This document shows positions 1-12,989 of a DNA stretch of 64,000 bases, piece by piece. The position numbers were made by a program, and so were the translations under genes. The notes below the pieces were generated by a model. That model did no database searches and was not told where the DNA came from. It saw only the letters and a program-made list of their open reading frames with translations. Origin of the DNA: Bagarius yarrelli (lineage: Eukaryota; Chordata; Actinopteri; Siluriformes; Sisoridae). The DNA lies in NCBI GenBank assembly GCA_005784505.1, contig VCAZ01000148.1:116001-180000 (forward strand), written 5' to 3'. Numbering within the stretch: position 1 is the stretch's first letter; every line of letters starts with the position of its first letter.

Positions 1-1650
1 TGTATATTTGATTGCATGTTAACGTATGTACGTGTGCAGTCTCTGATGCAATTGTGTTTTACTCCTTTTCTGTGTTTGTGTGTGTGTGTGTGTGTATGCG
101 TGCTTACCGGCCATCAGTCAGTTTTAAAAAGTGTCAGCTTGAATAGCTAGTTGCAGGTGAACCTTGTAGGTGTGTTGCAAGCTTTGATGAGTGATGTTCA
201 AGAGACATTTCAACAGAGCACAGCATCAAGCAGTTAAAGGATGAACCTGAGTCATCCAGTTCAACGCTTCACTTCCCAGCACAAATATTCATTACACTGA
301 AATGTGCATTGCCAGATGAGTTCAACAATCAACATAGTGGCCCGGGTCAGTCTTGACACTGTATGCATCAAATACCGCTGATGCTCGCAGAGCCAACCGG
401 TTACCCACAGGTGAACATGCTTTATGTGTATTAAACTTGTATTAGCAATTTAATGTGTAGTGAATTTAGAATGAACCTGATGAATAATAATATAACCTTT
501 TGCAACCTTACAAACATAAGGTCTGTGAATGTAGCTCACACTATGACAATAACTTTAAATCTAATCGAATCGAATCTAATAAAATACTGTTTATTTTGGA
601 TTTAATCAGTGGTGTTTATACCTGAACTGGCAACTGGTCAATCCTTCGGGTCCCTTGTGATGAAAGAGTTTGTTGACAGAAGATGAAAGTTTGCGAATTC
701 CGCAGTACAACACGGTGTCGCATTACAAAAAGAGGTCAATCCATTTGTCCTGACTAGACTGCAGTTGCGAAAATGTGAAATCACGCTGAGATTGTCAGCC
801 CGCACTGCTGTGATGTTCAGCAGCTATGTTGAAACATGTAGAAGAAAAAGAAACGGCAACAGTTTCATTATCAGAATCCAAAATTGGTGTGTCATTCAAC
901 CATCAGAACGATTATCACTACTATGGGCGAGCAAATGTCATCTCAGCTTCTTGTGGCCGGAGTAGAATTTTGGTAACTTCTCCAAGCCGGTGCATTTGTA
1001 CAGACTTGCAAACTAGTGTAGCTTCAGCTTCCTCTGAAACTTGATCTACAACATCTGTGCTTTTGCTCCATGCTAAGACTCTTAGCTACTGTAGCAAGAG
1101 ATCTGTTTTGTTCCACTATAATTCAACTTCAATACTCTTCTGCCAGTCCATTCCATAAAAATGTCAAAGAAGAAATATCTGGATTAAGCTCGAGCGTAGT
1201 GGCATCCATTTACAGCAAGTTTGCATGAAGGTGCCTGGTATAGCCAACCTGGCTCGGCCCAGGAGGAAAATGCATTAGTTGCAAAAAAATGGTGAAGTAA
1301 CCCAATACATAAAAAAAAGCTGTGACTTCGATATAAAGCTACCAGATTTATATGTGAACTCAAATATGGCAAGTTGATTAGTCTCATGTACTTGAAAGAG
1401 ATGTCACCAATCCCTGCATGTGTCGCTTTGATATTGCTGACTTTTCTCTGTTAGAGTCATTTCCCATATATGTGTATGGGAAATCTTATGACACATCAAA
1501 CACTTAAAATATTTCACTAATAACCAAAGACAAGGCTATAACCGTATACATTTAATAGCTGTTGAGCTTGATTTCAAATAAATTTTAATTAATAAAACTT
1601 TATGTTTTTTATAGGCCATCTAAATTGTACGCAAAATGTTTTATACAGGG
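1..1650. other. Intergenic, no gene seen
   Basis: No exon with plausible splice sites or recognisable protein similarity is visible on either strand. There is a short TG run near 77-96. A sequence ending in repeated AATCT/AATCG units near 540-590 resembles the tail of a retroposon seen again near 6,110-6,262 and 49,030-49,115. The rest is unique-looking AT-rich DNA. Confidence 0.6.
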
Positions 1651-1654
1651 CAGC

Positions 1655-1920
1655 GTACTGACTTAGTGGTTAGCACTGTCCCTGGCAGGGGCCTTTCTGT
1701 GTGGAGTTTGCATGTTCTCCCTGTGCTTGTGTGGGTTTACTCCGGGTGCTTCGGTTTCCTCCCGCAGTCCAAAAACATTTTTAGATTGATTGGTGATTCT
1801 AAATTGCCCATAGTAGTGTGTGTGTGAGTGTGTCGGGTTCTTCATATGTGGCCCTTTAATGGACTGGCGGCCTGTCCAGGATGTACCCCTGCCTCTCACC
1901 CAATGATATCTGTGAATACC
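1655..1920 (+). repeat. Fish interspersed repeat, plus-oriented copy
   Basis: The segment begins with a tRNA-promoter-like stretch (TTAGTGGTTAGCACTG). It continues with the text typical of a very common fish repeat: GTGTGGAGTTTGCATG, then CCTCCCGCAGTCC, then ATGGACTGGCGGCCTGTCC. The same text recurs in inverse orientation at 14,975-15,235 and in part at 40,655-40,790 and 63,722-63,793. I recognise the repeat but cannot assign its family name with certainty. The overlapping short ORFs are repeat sequence and not a gene. Confidence 0.75.
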
Positions 1921-1929
1921 CGGATGTAG

Positions 1930-2001
1930 ACAATGAATGAATGGATGGATGGATAGATGAATGAATGGATGGATAGATTGATGGATGGATGGATGGATGC
2001 T
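1930..2001. repeat. ATGG/ATGA tetranucleotide microsatellite
   Basis: Imperfect tandem ATGG, ATAG and ATGA units follow directly on the interspersed repeat, as is usual for the 3' tail of this repeat family. Confidence 0.85.
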
Positions 2002-2503
2002 TTATACAGTTTCATAAAAAGCTAAAAAAAAGATTTTAAAAACGTTTTTAAAAAGCTCGTAATTTTAAATAATTTATTACAATCACAGAACTGGCAAAGC
2101 TTTAGTGTCGGTGTACTTTTGCAATAATGTTTTAATTAAATCTATTTAAATTTACAAACCATATTAGATGGACCCACTTGCCTTTTTGTCACTTATAATT
2201 TAAATAAATTGCATTTATAAGTCATGGTTACTATGATCAGTTTGCATGACTTAAAGTTGATGACATGACTGACAATCTGTTTTCACACGTTTTTATGATA
2301 AATTCTGATTAAAGACAGATAGAATAGTCAGTATTTTTTGGCATTTTAACTATGCAGCCCCAGACCCACAAGTTTCCATCTATCCCTCCCAACTCTTTGC
2401 ATCTTTCCATCCACCTGTCATCCCTGAGTGCCCCTCCAGGCCTGAGTGTTGACAGAACACAAAAAATGAGAGCTTTCTAGCCAAGTGTGTACGTGTGGGT
2501 GTA

Positions 2504-2544
<41 letters not shown>

Positions 2545-3435
2545 ATATTTTCTATTCATTTATCTGTGTTTAAAAACCTATACAGTATAAATAATAAATA
2601 ATTTAGTGGAATTTATTGCATCTTCCCTAAATAGAATAATAATTATAGATAAGAAATAAATGCCTTATAGTTCAAATAAATGTCTGACAATTAAAGGTTA
2701 TTAACATCTATAAATTCTGTCAATATCTAATTTCAAGAAACAACCAAAACGGCTTTTACAACATAATGGATAAACCAATCAGAACACAGATGTAGTATAA
2801 CCCTTTACTGGTTAATGTTCATATTACTCGTACCGCAAGCTGCAAAAGACATTTTACACCGACACTTTAATCTAAGGCGTCTGAATCATCGGACAGATTT
2901 AGACGAATCTTTTTATTACCTCTGCAGAATGCATTGCCTTCGGTGCTAGTTTTAATGTAATACTTTTTGCCACTCCAATCCAATCCATATATACCATTCT
3001 CTGTTACCTCAGACGAGAAAGACAGCTCAGTCTGATCTCACCAGTCAGTGCAGTGATGAGTAAGAAACCATGATGACAAAAAACTCTGCTCTATATTTCA
3101 GCTAAACATGATAAAAAAAAATCATATATCGTCAAACAAGATGGGTGGATTGGTGAGGCAGTACAGCCCATATGAACAAATACTATTGTATTGTAGAGTA
3201 ATTTACTATAGAACATGTACTATATCATGCAGTAAATACTGTAGTATCTATAACCCTATTATTGTAAATATACCACAGTTAATAATACAATGATGCCGTG
3301 ATTTGTTGTGTTAATGCTGTTACACTTGTTATAGTAACTCTACAATAGTAAAATAAACTTTATGTAATGACATTTACTACTATAGAATATATATGTGAAT
3401 AATATATGTGAATATGTCTCTATATATAGTCTATA

Positions 3436-3480
<45 letters not shown>

Positions 3481-3937
3481 TATATATATATATATATTCT
3501 ACGTATATAGTAGAAATTTACTACTACAGCAAACTATATATTACTAGATGTGTGATCGTCTTCACAGCACAGATGACAGCAAAAAATCAATCAAATCAAC
3601 CAATCAAATCAATCATGTTAACAAACCATTCGTTTTTTATCACTAAGTTATGTTTTAAATCTTCGCTGCATTGTTAAACTTTTGCCGAATCAGTGATCTG
3701 ACGTTGCCGCCTATTAGAAATGGAAATCTAGCCTTTCACACTGGAACACACTGTTCCCCATTAACAACTCTTGAAATATTGTTTATTAGTTAAGTAGAGT
3801 TTTTCGATAGTACAGCGTATAAATGAACAAAGTGTAACTACTTAAACAAAAAAAATACTTTAGTAAATACTATTGACAATATAAATATATATCACTGAAA
3901 AAATTGTAATTAAATAGAAAATCCAATATTAAATTCA
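2001..3937. other. Intergenic with TG and AT microsatellites
   Basis: AT-rich unique DNA without a recognisable exon. A (TG)n tract lies at about 2,507-2,543 and an (AT)n tract at about 3,440-3,498. The 61-89 aa ORFs across the AT tract are tyrosine/isoleucine runs translated from the microsatellite. Confidence 0.6.
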
Positions 3938-4146
3938 AATATTTGGCAGACTCCCTTATCCAGACAGACTTTTATTGCAATTGGGAATTAAGGGCCTTGC
4001 TCAGGAGCCCACAGTGGTAACTTGGTATCACTGGGAATCAAAAGCAGATCTTCCAAGTACCAAAACAACACTTTAATCACTAGACTACCACTTTTGCACG
4101 TTACGCTGGATAAACGCCTTTGCTAAGTCATGTACATGTAAATGTA
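3938..4146 (-). repeat. tRNA-derived SINE, minus copy plus tail fragment
   Basis: Read on the minus strand, 3,938-4,091 has the body of the SINE also found at 47,344-47,536: a degraded box-B region, a 'GGGCCCCTGAGCAAGGCCCTTAA'-like middle, and the end 'GTCTGCCAAAT'. Immediately after it, 4,100-4,146 carries a second copy of only the tail (GCTGGATAAACGCCTTTGC) in plus orientation. This suggests two nested or adjacent insertions. Confidence 0.65.
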
Positions 4147-4379
4147 AGTTGATTAAAGAAACAGTGTTAGAACATAGGCTACTGGTGCAGAGAAAGGAAC
4201 AAATAAGAAAACCAAGGAAGAGAAAAAACAGATAAAGGAAATGAGTGTAAAAAAATGAATGAAAACTAAACTAAGCTATCCAATCCCCCACATTAGGCAT
4301 GCTAGTTAGTACATAAAAGTGTAAATTAACAGAGATTTTTTTAATGTTTATGTTTAGGTAAACTGTAGAATGTAAAATT

Positions 4380-4600
4380 TAAAATCTACAGCACAGTGAA
4401 ATTTGTTTCTTCGCATATCCCATCTTAGAAAATTGTGGTCTGAGCGCAGGGTAAGCTATGATACAGCGCCTCTGGAGCAGGAAGTGGTTAAGGGTCTCGC
4501 TCAAGGACCCAAGTTGACTGGCAGTGGTGGGGCTCAAACCCAGGTCCTCCTGATCTTCCAAGCAACTACTCAGCGTCTTAATCATTTGAGGTTCTGCATG
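4380..4600 (+). repeat. Fish interspersed repeat (ACAGTGAAATTTGTTTCTTC family)
   Basis: The start ACAGTGAAATTTGTTTCTTC is shared with a segment at 35,402 inside the tandem duplication upstream of kazald. Further on it has GCGCCTCTGGAGCAG and GGGTCTCGCTCAAGGACCC, wording typical of an old fish short retroposon. The 109-aa and 79-aa ORFs here are repeat-derived. Confidence 0.6.
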
Positions 4601-6109
4601 TCTGTTTTTTTTTTCCACAAAATCACTGAAGATGGATTGACAAGCCTAAATTGTGTGTTGCAAGTTGTGAGCTGGTGTAAGACACAGTGTGCAACCTGTC
4701 CCCAGGATAGATTTGACCTTGATCAAAACTAAAGTTCTTACTGAAGAACCCATTGATAAGTAACTAAATAGAATATCATCGCAAAGCGCTTCGCATTAAA
4801 ACTTTGCTTTATTTCCAGTCACTTCAGATAAAATCATTTACCGGGTGAAATAAAGTAATGTTACAAATCTGCAGTTACACTAAGTGTCTCGCTCACAGGG
4901 TCATTTAAGCAGTTAAGATGAGCCACTTACCCTAATGTAAACATGCTTTCATTTTTGACAGCAATGCAAAACCAAAGCTACCTGTTGTTGTTTTTACTCT
5001 CAAGACTTGCTAATTCAACTGTGTGATATATTATCATTTATTTTGTTAATGTTCCTTGCAGACACTGAAGATTATGTTTCTCCTTTTGAAGCGAGCAATC
5101 ACTTGTTATAGTCTTTGAATGAGAGAGATTGTTCCGTCGGGTCACCTTTTCCCACTATTCAAAGCTGATCTTTACAAGCTTAGTCAGGTTTCACCCTCAT
5201 CCTGCTCACTCCAAACCATGAAGCAATAATGAATTCAAAGACAATTCAAGTGAGACGTGACCGGCGTGCTGCAGTTCCACTGAAGTGAGAATCTTTGTTC
5301 TTCCCTCATTAGTTACTTGGGAAATGGCTTGATATTCATCTTCAGATCAGCTCACAGGATGTTAGTAACCCACAGCCACCATCTTACCATAGATGAGACT
5401 ACACTTATGCCGTTTTTTTTTAGCTCACACGGTTAAGACGAAGAGAGGTTTTACAAACACATAAATACTACCACCATGGCTCGATTTCAATGTGCTGGCT
5501 TTCAGTTACTGCGCTGTTGTTATATCTTCCTGTCATCTTCAGCTGTTTTCTAGGGTTTTCTTGAGTTAGATTACCTGCACCCTCTTTAAGGATATTAAAA
5601 GTATTGTGTTGAAAACCCAAACATTCCTGATAAGTATTATTGGCTTTGCTGTTACATTAACCCTAGATAATAACCCAGATATGGAGAAAACAATGGTGGA
5701 TAGATGAGGATTTCCATAAAGGGGCTTTTAAATGAATGAAGACATGAATTATATCAGATTGCCCGTTCGGTCACCTGCGTGGGCATTTTGGACTCGGACT
5801 GTGTTTTGTGTAGGGTAAGGAAAAGGCTGCAGCTGACTGAAATGAAGTCATCAAGTTGATTTAATGCTGTAGTGTTTGGGAGCAGATTTGCTCTAGTTGG
5901 TCTGAAACATGATCCTGCTGCAGCTGCACTTTTCTACATCTAAACACAACCACTTAACAGACACATTAATGCAGATAGATAAAGACATTTTTTTTTCTGG
6001 GTCTTATAACTGCGTGTACGTTCGTATATGCAGTATTGTTATTGTAGAAGCTTCTGCAAAAAATTACAGTCACTAGTAAATAATGGTTTAAAAATATTGT
6101 TACTACTTT
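4601..6109. other. Intergenic, no gene seen
   Basis: Mixed-complexity unique DNA. No splice-flanked ORF with protein-like composition and no RNA gene was recognised on either strand. The part from 5,080 to 5,560 has fairly balanced base composition and few simple repeats, but no specific motif that I can name. Confidence 0.5.
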
Positions 6110-6262
6110 GTACTGGTGTGACTGCAATTTATTTCACTTTCTTATTATTTCTAACTGCAAACTGCCTTTAGCTTCTTAACTGTGTTTCATTGGCTCTGTA
6201 CATGTAGCTTGCACAATAAAGTTGAATCTAATCTAATCTAATCTATCTATCTAATCTAATAT
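6110..6262 (+). repeat. Retroposon 3' tail ending in AATCT repeats
   Basis: Contains CATTGGCTCTGTACATGTA, then TTGCACAATAAAGTTGAATC, then a run of TAATC/TATC units. The same order occurs at about 49,045-49,115 in aup1 intron 4. The tandem short tail and the AATAAA just before it suggest the 3' end of a non-LTR retroposon. Confidence 0.6.
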
Positions 6263-8054
6263 GCCAAAGTAAATATAAAACATCTTTCCAATAGATCTAT
6301 TCAAAACACTCTTGCTCACATTATCTTCTTTTCACTTTCTCTTCCTGTCCCACTCATCAGTTCAGGTTCTGTTCATTAAAAGCTGTCAGTCATCTTACAC
6401 ATGCTGGCGTTTTGATTGTGGTTCAGCTGTCAGAAATGAAACACCTCAGCCAGAGTGCTAAACACTTCATCTCGTCAGGCGACAGCCAAAGTGACAGAGC
6501 TCGAATAGCATTAAGCTATTCTCCACAACCCGAAATGCATTTTCAAGAGGGTGAGCTGTGGCTTGGTGTTGTGGCACTGCCTGTCAGAGATGTGTTTCGT
6601 CTTCTCTCGTACAGCGATGATCTGATATTTAATCATCACTTTTATGGTTAGAGACTTGCCTCAGTCAGGACCAGACTGATGACTTCAAAAAGAAATAAAC
6701 AAATTGAAATATAAATGCGCACAAAAACAAGCCAGTCTAATCTTTAGTGTCTAGTTTATCGAGTAATGTTGCTACATTCATGACAATACCGCACTGGTTC
6801 GATATGTTCTTTTGTGATCAAGTTTAAATTTAGCACCATAATTCCTAGCTGTAGCCACAGGATGCGCTGCAAACTTGCGTGCAGCACGGTTGACCTAATG
6901 AGGCAGCAGGTATGTGCAGCGGGAGCTAACGTGATTTAGCTCTCGCACTCAGCGGATCCTATGGCTCATAAGTGGCTATGATGGATGAGCTGATTCTCTC
7001 TCTACTCAAATACACCTACTAAATACACACACATACACAGCACCCAGAACCTAGACCCAGACCCAGACTGGTGCCGACTATGCTGTGACATCACCCAGTG
7101 CTGTGAATTGTTTCAGTTGACTGTAAGTGCTACCCTTGTCTCCAGCATGAATAATGCAGTGGTGTGGGCTGGCCTGTTGGGGCTGGCCACTTTGACTAGT
7201 AGCATGAGTGCAGCAATTAAGGTGGCACGGCCTCATAAACGTCTGAGGCTCAGGTCCCCAGGCCTTGGGCAATAGATACTCTAGAGTCTGTCCTCTCAAG
7301 GGCGAGAGAGAGGGAGAGAGTTAAAGGGGGGGGGTTTAATGGGGAAAATGTGGACCATCTGGCACAGGATATCTGCTATGGTAACTTGACCAAACATTGG
7401 TGAAGAAGAGAAGGTTTACACTCCCTGTTGTCCATTAGTACAGGGATGTTTTCAGAAAGCAGTACAGCTTTGTCGCACTGTAGCATCGTTTACAGAGCAG
7501 CTGAAACCCTAGCACGGCACAACAGAGGACAATGAGGTTGATGCAGATAAAGCATATGGCCTAAGAGGTCCTTAAGTTCTGCTGTTAGGTTAGTTCAGCA
7601 CTACAAATGATAGTATTAAAATCTCAATCTCAGAACACAGTTTTAAGTATATATTCCGAGGCATTATTCACGTCTCTGACAGCATAAATTTCAAATAGAA
7701 ATATTTTTAGTGATGTTGGTTTGAAATTAAGCATGAAATTTGTGTTGACTGGTGTTTTATGGGAACCTGCACCAGAGCTGCCCTGCAGCTATAATCAATA
7801 TCAATGTTTCCATCTGCCTATTTTTACGCACATTTTGGACAATCGCATAAATAAATGCTAGATAGAAATGACAAGATTTGCATAAATTCTGAGTAGAATA
7901 AACTGTGCATAAACTGTGCACAGTAGAAAAATGTGCATAAACCACGGTGAAGACATAGTAACCAAATAAATTCTGGCATGCACATCATCATGGTTATGCA
8001 AGTCATCTGGTTTTGCTTCAACAGATCATATACAGTGATAACAAAAATGTCAGA
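6263..8054. other. Intergenic with candidate regulatory block
   Basis: No gene recognised. From about 6,850 to 6,990 the sequence is complex and repeat-free and holds a 7-bp inverted repeat, GAGCTAA (6,923-6,929) with TTAGCTC (6,936-6,942). A purine-rich stretch with a run of G follows at 7,300-7,335. ORFs of 60-79 aa in this part show no family features. Confidence 0.4.
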
Positions 8055-8135
8055 AAGTGACCAGTGGCGTAGCTAGGGGGAGGCAAGCGGGGACATCTGT
8101 CCCCAGGGGAAGCATCAGGGGCACCAAATTAATGT
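8055..8135. repeat. Probable DNA-transposon end fragment
   Basis: The string CCAGTGGCGTAGCTAGGGGG resembles the terminal sequence of widespread non-autonomous hAT-like fish elements. Only one end is evident and the other boundary could not be placed, so the call is tentative. Confidence 0.35.
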
Positions 8136-8744
8136 TTCATAATTACGAATCAATTTTAGAATAAAATTTTATCCTCAGTTATATCTTCAAAGTACAATTA
8201 AAATGCAGGTTTTCATGTTCTAAGACACAAAAATTTCCGGAAAAGCATGACGGACCCCCTTATGACTCAAACCTTGTCATGAGGATTAAAGCAGGTAATG
8301 CAGGTAATGGATTTTGGGTCATATTTTTGTTACATTTTAAATAAACATATGGTTTGAAGTTGTGCTTATTGCATCATCAGGTTTGGTGCTTCTATTAGTT
8401 CTTGGTTTAAAAGTCATAGGAAAAGTCAAATTGCAGGTAAGTGTGTGAAATCTTCTAACACTACCAGAAGTTCATCGGAATGAAAAAACGGTTTGCAACG
8501 GCCATTAATCGGCGGCCAATGAACGTCACTAGCGATAAAAAAAAAACGGCTTTAGCGTAGGATTTTTTTTTGGAATTTCAAAACTTGTCTTAAACGACCA
8601 AATCATGGCCAAAATCGCACGGTGTAAACCCGGCTTCATGCTGCTGGATCGTCTGTTGATCTATATAAGTTTAATAAAATACAAATGCACTCTGGGTAAA
8701 TAATTTTTTTTAAGGGAAAAAAACTTTTTTTAACATTTTAGGCA

Positions 8745-8903
8745 CTTGGCAGACACCCTTTTCCAGAGCAACTTACATTAATCCTAATTATACAGCTGAG
8801 CGTTAAGGGCCTTGATCAGGGGCCCAGCAGTAGCAACTTGGTGAAGCCAGGAATCCAACCCACAATCTTCAGGTTGCCAGTCCAACACCTTAACCACAAT
8901 TGA
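8745..8903 (-). repeat. tRNA-derived SINE, minus copy
   Basis: The minus-strand reading matches the SINE at 47,344-47,536: the 3' part with TAAGT..GCTCTGGAAAAGGGTGTCTG, the middle with GGGCCCCTGATCAAGGCCC, and the box-B side with GGATTCC. It is a diverged copy with no evidence of activity. Confidence 0.65.
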
Positions 8904-8996
8904 TATCAGCAAATGTTTTCAGATTTCAGACTTTAATTTCTCAAGAAACACAGCACAGCTTTCTCTATATCCACAAGCAAAGCACTAAAGACACAT

Positions 8997-9067
8997 TCCT
9001 ATACCGGGAGTTGAATCCAGGCCACCTGGGTGAAAACCAGGAATCCTGGGCGCTAGACCATATGGGA
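8997..9067 (-). pseudogene. tRNA-Glu(UUC)-like sequence, decayed
   Basis: On the minus strand the sequence starts TCCCATATGGTCTAGCG, has the anticodon stem-loop CCTGGTTTTCACCCAGG with anticodon TTC, and ends with a T-arm followed by TATAGGA. This matches the vertebrate cytosolic tRNA-Glu plan. Three departures suggest loss of function. The D-loop GG pair is replaced by CCC. The T-loop box B reads GGATTCAACTCC instead of GGTTCGA.TCC. The acceptor stem has a C-A mismatch where TATGGGA is expected. It could instead be a tRNA-derived retroposed copy. I see no clear SINE body attached, but SINE DNA lies 94 bp away at 8,745-8,903. Confidence 0.75.
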
Positions 9068-11111
9068 CCATAGGCTAGAGCATAAACTGGCCCTTCACAA
9101 ATATAATAGCCTTCATAGTATAATATCATAATTGACCAATTTAATTAATGAACAATTTCACTTAGACTAGAAGCATCCAGTACTGGTTACTGCTAACTTA
9201 TAACTAACCATCACTTAACTAGAATATTTCAAGGAATAAAATATATGATGTTGGATACGATGTAGGCTAGGATGTCTCAATAACACAATCAAACGAAATA
9301 GCAGTTGATATAAAATGATTTTGAATGAAACTCTAGGAGATCCAATAACTGTTAATATTATCAAATAAAGCAAAAACATGTAACAGGACCGTTCAAATAA
9401 TGTGAAAAGGAACAACAACAATAAATTGATGATATATTTAGATTTAGTTGATAGTCTGGCGATTAGTTGATTAGCTGGCGGTCACCTAACAGTTTGTTGA
9501 CGTGTTTGCAATTGGAAACATTTGGTCATATCATTAATCTTATTGTTACTTGACATATACAAGCTTTAGGTCACTTTCGATCCATTATAGAGAAAAGACG
9601 AAAAGCCATTATGCCACGTAGTTGCATAATGCACCTGCTAACCGTGCGGGAAGAAAAAGTGCTAACCAATATAATAAAAGTAAATGCTTCCCCTGTCTTT
9701 CACCTTATGAAACGTGATAGATTTAAAGCTTAGACCACATATAAAAAAAAAAAAAAAAACGATTTACTTATTCAATACAAAGTCTAACATAAAGCCAGCC
9801 AGTTAATGTGTTTTAGTTCTTTTTTTTTTTTTCGTCTGTAAATCGCAACGACGAACCCGAAAGGCTTTTAATTAGAGAGGATCACGTTGAGCGAGAGGTG
9901 GTTTCATCAAAAGTTCTAATAACATTACTGAAGAAACTTTTACCCTACTTTGTGTTGTTTTCTCATTATTGTGCTATATGTAAATTCATGAGGAGGAAAT
10001 TACAAGAGTGCCTGCATATATGTACCCTCTGGTCATCTGATAGGTCCAATAAAATGGATCTGAATTAAACATTCGAATGGAAAAATCTAAGAAGCGACTA
10101 CAGCAATATAAATTCTTAGATAGAAAATAGAGGATGATTATTATTTTTTTAAGTTATATCTGCCCTAAGGAAGATATACACAACAAAGTCATTGCCCAAA
10201 ATAGAAAACAGAATAGCAATTCATGATCTAAGTGTGTAACGTAGATAAATATTGTTAGATCATTTTTTGGGGTCTAAAATTTAAAAAAAACGAATCGTTT
10301 CTTGTTGTTACAGTAATAATCGGTGAAACCGCACACCAAAGTTTTGCGACTTAATGGTGGGTAAAACAATGGCAGATCATTTGAAATTTCTCTGAGATTG
10401 CTGCAATAAAGCTTGTCAGACATAAAAAGGGGTTTCAGTCGCCCCAGTAGATCCATTCAGCAGTGGCAGCAAACATGATCCATGTCTCAATACTGTCCTG
10501 AAGAGCATGCTGGGAGTCCGGCGCTTTAGCACCAACTAATTAGACCACCATAATATTAAGAGCTGCTGGAAGCAGTGCATCATGGGAAACGTTTACACTA
10601 TTAGTTCTGTTGGTTCGTCAGAAATTTAATGGCTCATAGGAGTCACGAGGAAACGCTTTCACGGCTGCAATCTCTGTCATTCGTCTCCTCTGATGATTCT
10701 TCATAATTTAAGTGGAAGAAAAAAAAAAATTCAAATCATATGTAATTGTTACATCGCAATAGGGAAATAAAGCAGTATGCTACAAGGGGCTCCTCCAATT
10801 ACTGTTCTCATTAAAGCAATTGAAATGACATGATGATATTATAAAACTGTAATGTGAAGGAGCACCGAGGCCTGTGCAGCAGTACAGGAGAGAGGAAATG
10901 ACTGAAGAAAAACACACTGGGGCTAATGTGTGGGTGATATTCATATGATGGAAATCGTTTCAGTACTTTGCAGTGCTGCTTGTAGTGATGAGATCTACTC
11001 AATCTAGTTTTAAGACTTTCTTGTAAAATACTTTCGAGATTAAATACTTAAGCTGAAGAGAAAGATTCATAGTGATACTGGCAGAACTAAATAACTTGCT
11101 AATGCAGTATA

Positions 11112-11177
<66 letters not shown>

Positions 11178-12667
11178 CTGTGTGTGTTAGCACTGTCTGC
11201 TACCAGGTTTAACGTGTCAATAGCTCCCTGCTTTAGCTTATTGATCCATCCATCGTAGCCATGTGAACTTTGGAGAGAAGAGCTCGTGTTTCCTCAGACA
11301 ACTGTGTCCAATCTGCCGTGCACCCTAGTTTAGAAACCTCGGACATTAGAGAAGCCAAGCAGTCATCTGGGGAGCAGCAGGGTTTGAGTCTGCGGTCTCT
11401 GAGGGCACCGAATGGAAAAAAAAGAGAGTATGTCAATAATGTGCTGCCTACGCTTGAAAGGCCTCGGTCTACGGCACTGCGTCTGCAGAGATTACTTCAG
11501 CTTGTTAAGAGTGCAGGAATGTGCAACACAATTAAACAGTAATTATACTGATAGTAAAATAAGTGATGGGTGTTAAATGCCTATAAGGTGATTAAATAAG
11601 ATCCGTAGATGTTTGAACCTGTTCAGGACTGATTTATTTGCAGGAAATTGATTATACATCCAGCGAAATTATTTTTATATATCTATATACCGACAATAAC
11701 GATGAACTTTAATATAAAGTGAAGTTACGGTTAGCACTGTTTATCGTTTTCTAAAAAGAGTGCACTATGAGAGCTATAGATATTTGTTCCTGTACTAGAT
11801 TTTTTTTACTCCCCTAAAGTTAATAAGTTAATAAAAAATGTAATTGTCATGGTACTAAAATTAAAAAACATATTTTTTTAAATTTTATTGAATTATTATA
11901 AAATGCTGACACCAAAGACTGCTTCGATGACCAGAAGCACAATAGTGATGAATCAAGTGTCATGGATTGTATACTTTACAGTGTAAAGCTGTAGAAAAGT
12001 GTTAACTAACTCCAGATGTTTGTGATTATTGATTAAGACAATGAATGTAATTGTCCCTAAGGTGGCTGGTTGTTGTAATCTTCGGTATCCATATTGGCAT
12101 TCCGATCTGTGTGCTACGCGTTGTATACGGCATCCATATTTTTCAATCTATCAGTGTTACAAGATGTGGAATGGTATATTGTTTATAGGTGAAGGTTTTT
12201 ATTTCGAATATTATTATACAATGGAACAAACCTCTTAACGTGAAGCTGCGATTTAGTGTCAATGCTGCTGTTATAGACAGTAAACTCGACACTTTCGTCA
12301 GACTTGAGAATTCAACATTGTTGTGATCTAATCGACTACTAATAACAGTCAAACGTATTTAAAGACTTGGAGTCACAGACTGCTAGTCGAAGCTCTATTC
12401 TGTTCCAAACTTGCTGTCAGGTGCTTTTGTGAGCTATTTGAAAAATGACCCTCTGTGTGGCAGCACATTGGCTTGACAGAAAATATGTGCACGCTGAGCA
12501 CAAAGACATCAACAAGATGTCAGGCAGCTGTGGACATACTCTCAATCACTTATATATGATGACACAGACAGTAGCCACCACTCAGCAAAGCTCTTCTCTA
12601 CCTGTTCTCATACCTGTTAGCCCCTACCTCTATATTCCCGTCAAGTATATAGGGATGATATAGACCG
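9068..12667. other. Intergenic with candidate regulatory block
   Basis: Mostly AT-rich unique DNA with poly-A and poly-T runs (about 9,750 and 9,820). A complex, repeat-free stretch at about 10,480-10,710 contains CACCAACTAATTAGACCACC with a homeodomain-type TAATTA core. An AT/TG microsatellite lies at 11,108-11,187. No exon was recognised; the 90-aa ORF at 11,270-11,542 has no family features and no splice context. Confidence 0.45.
11108..11187. repeat. (AT)n(TG)n compound microsatellite
   Basis: An alternating AT run changes directly into a TG run, a compound dinucleotide repeat typical of fish intergenic DNA. Confidence 0.95.
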
Positions 12668-12845
12668 AGTGTCCTTCAACTCGGTCCTGAAGTCTGGTGT
12701 CCCGCAGAGTTTAGCTCCGACTTGTCTCAACACACCTACCTGTACGTTTCAAGTCTACCTAACAAGATCTTAATTAGTTGGTTCAGGTGTGTTTGATTAG
12801 GGTTGGAACTAAACTCTAAGTATTTAACACTTAAATGTATTAAAT
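12668..12845 (-). repeat. Short inverted-repeat element (MITE-like), partial
   Basis: Shares its text with the more complete element at 44,525-44,722: CAACTCGGTCCTG, GCAGAGTTTAGCTCC, CAAGATCTT.ATTAGTTGG and CAGGTGTGTTTGATTAGGG. The ends are worn. The strand is arbitrary because the element is palindromic in plan. Confidence 0.65.
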
Positions 12846-12989
12846 ACCCTAGACAGTTAAAGAAAGTGTTACTGGTAAGTGCAAGAACATAAGTTTTTCT
12901 AAGGAATGAAATAGATGATTGATCATGTGGATTATTGCCCCAAAATAGGGGAATCCAGTGTGTCTTTTAAAGGCGCCCCTAAGGATTCA

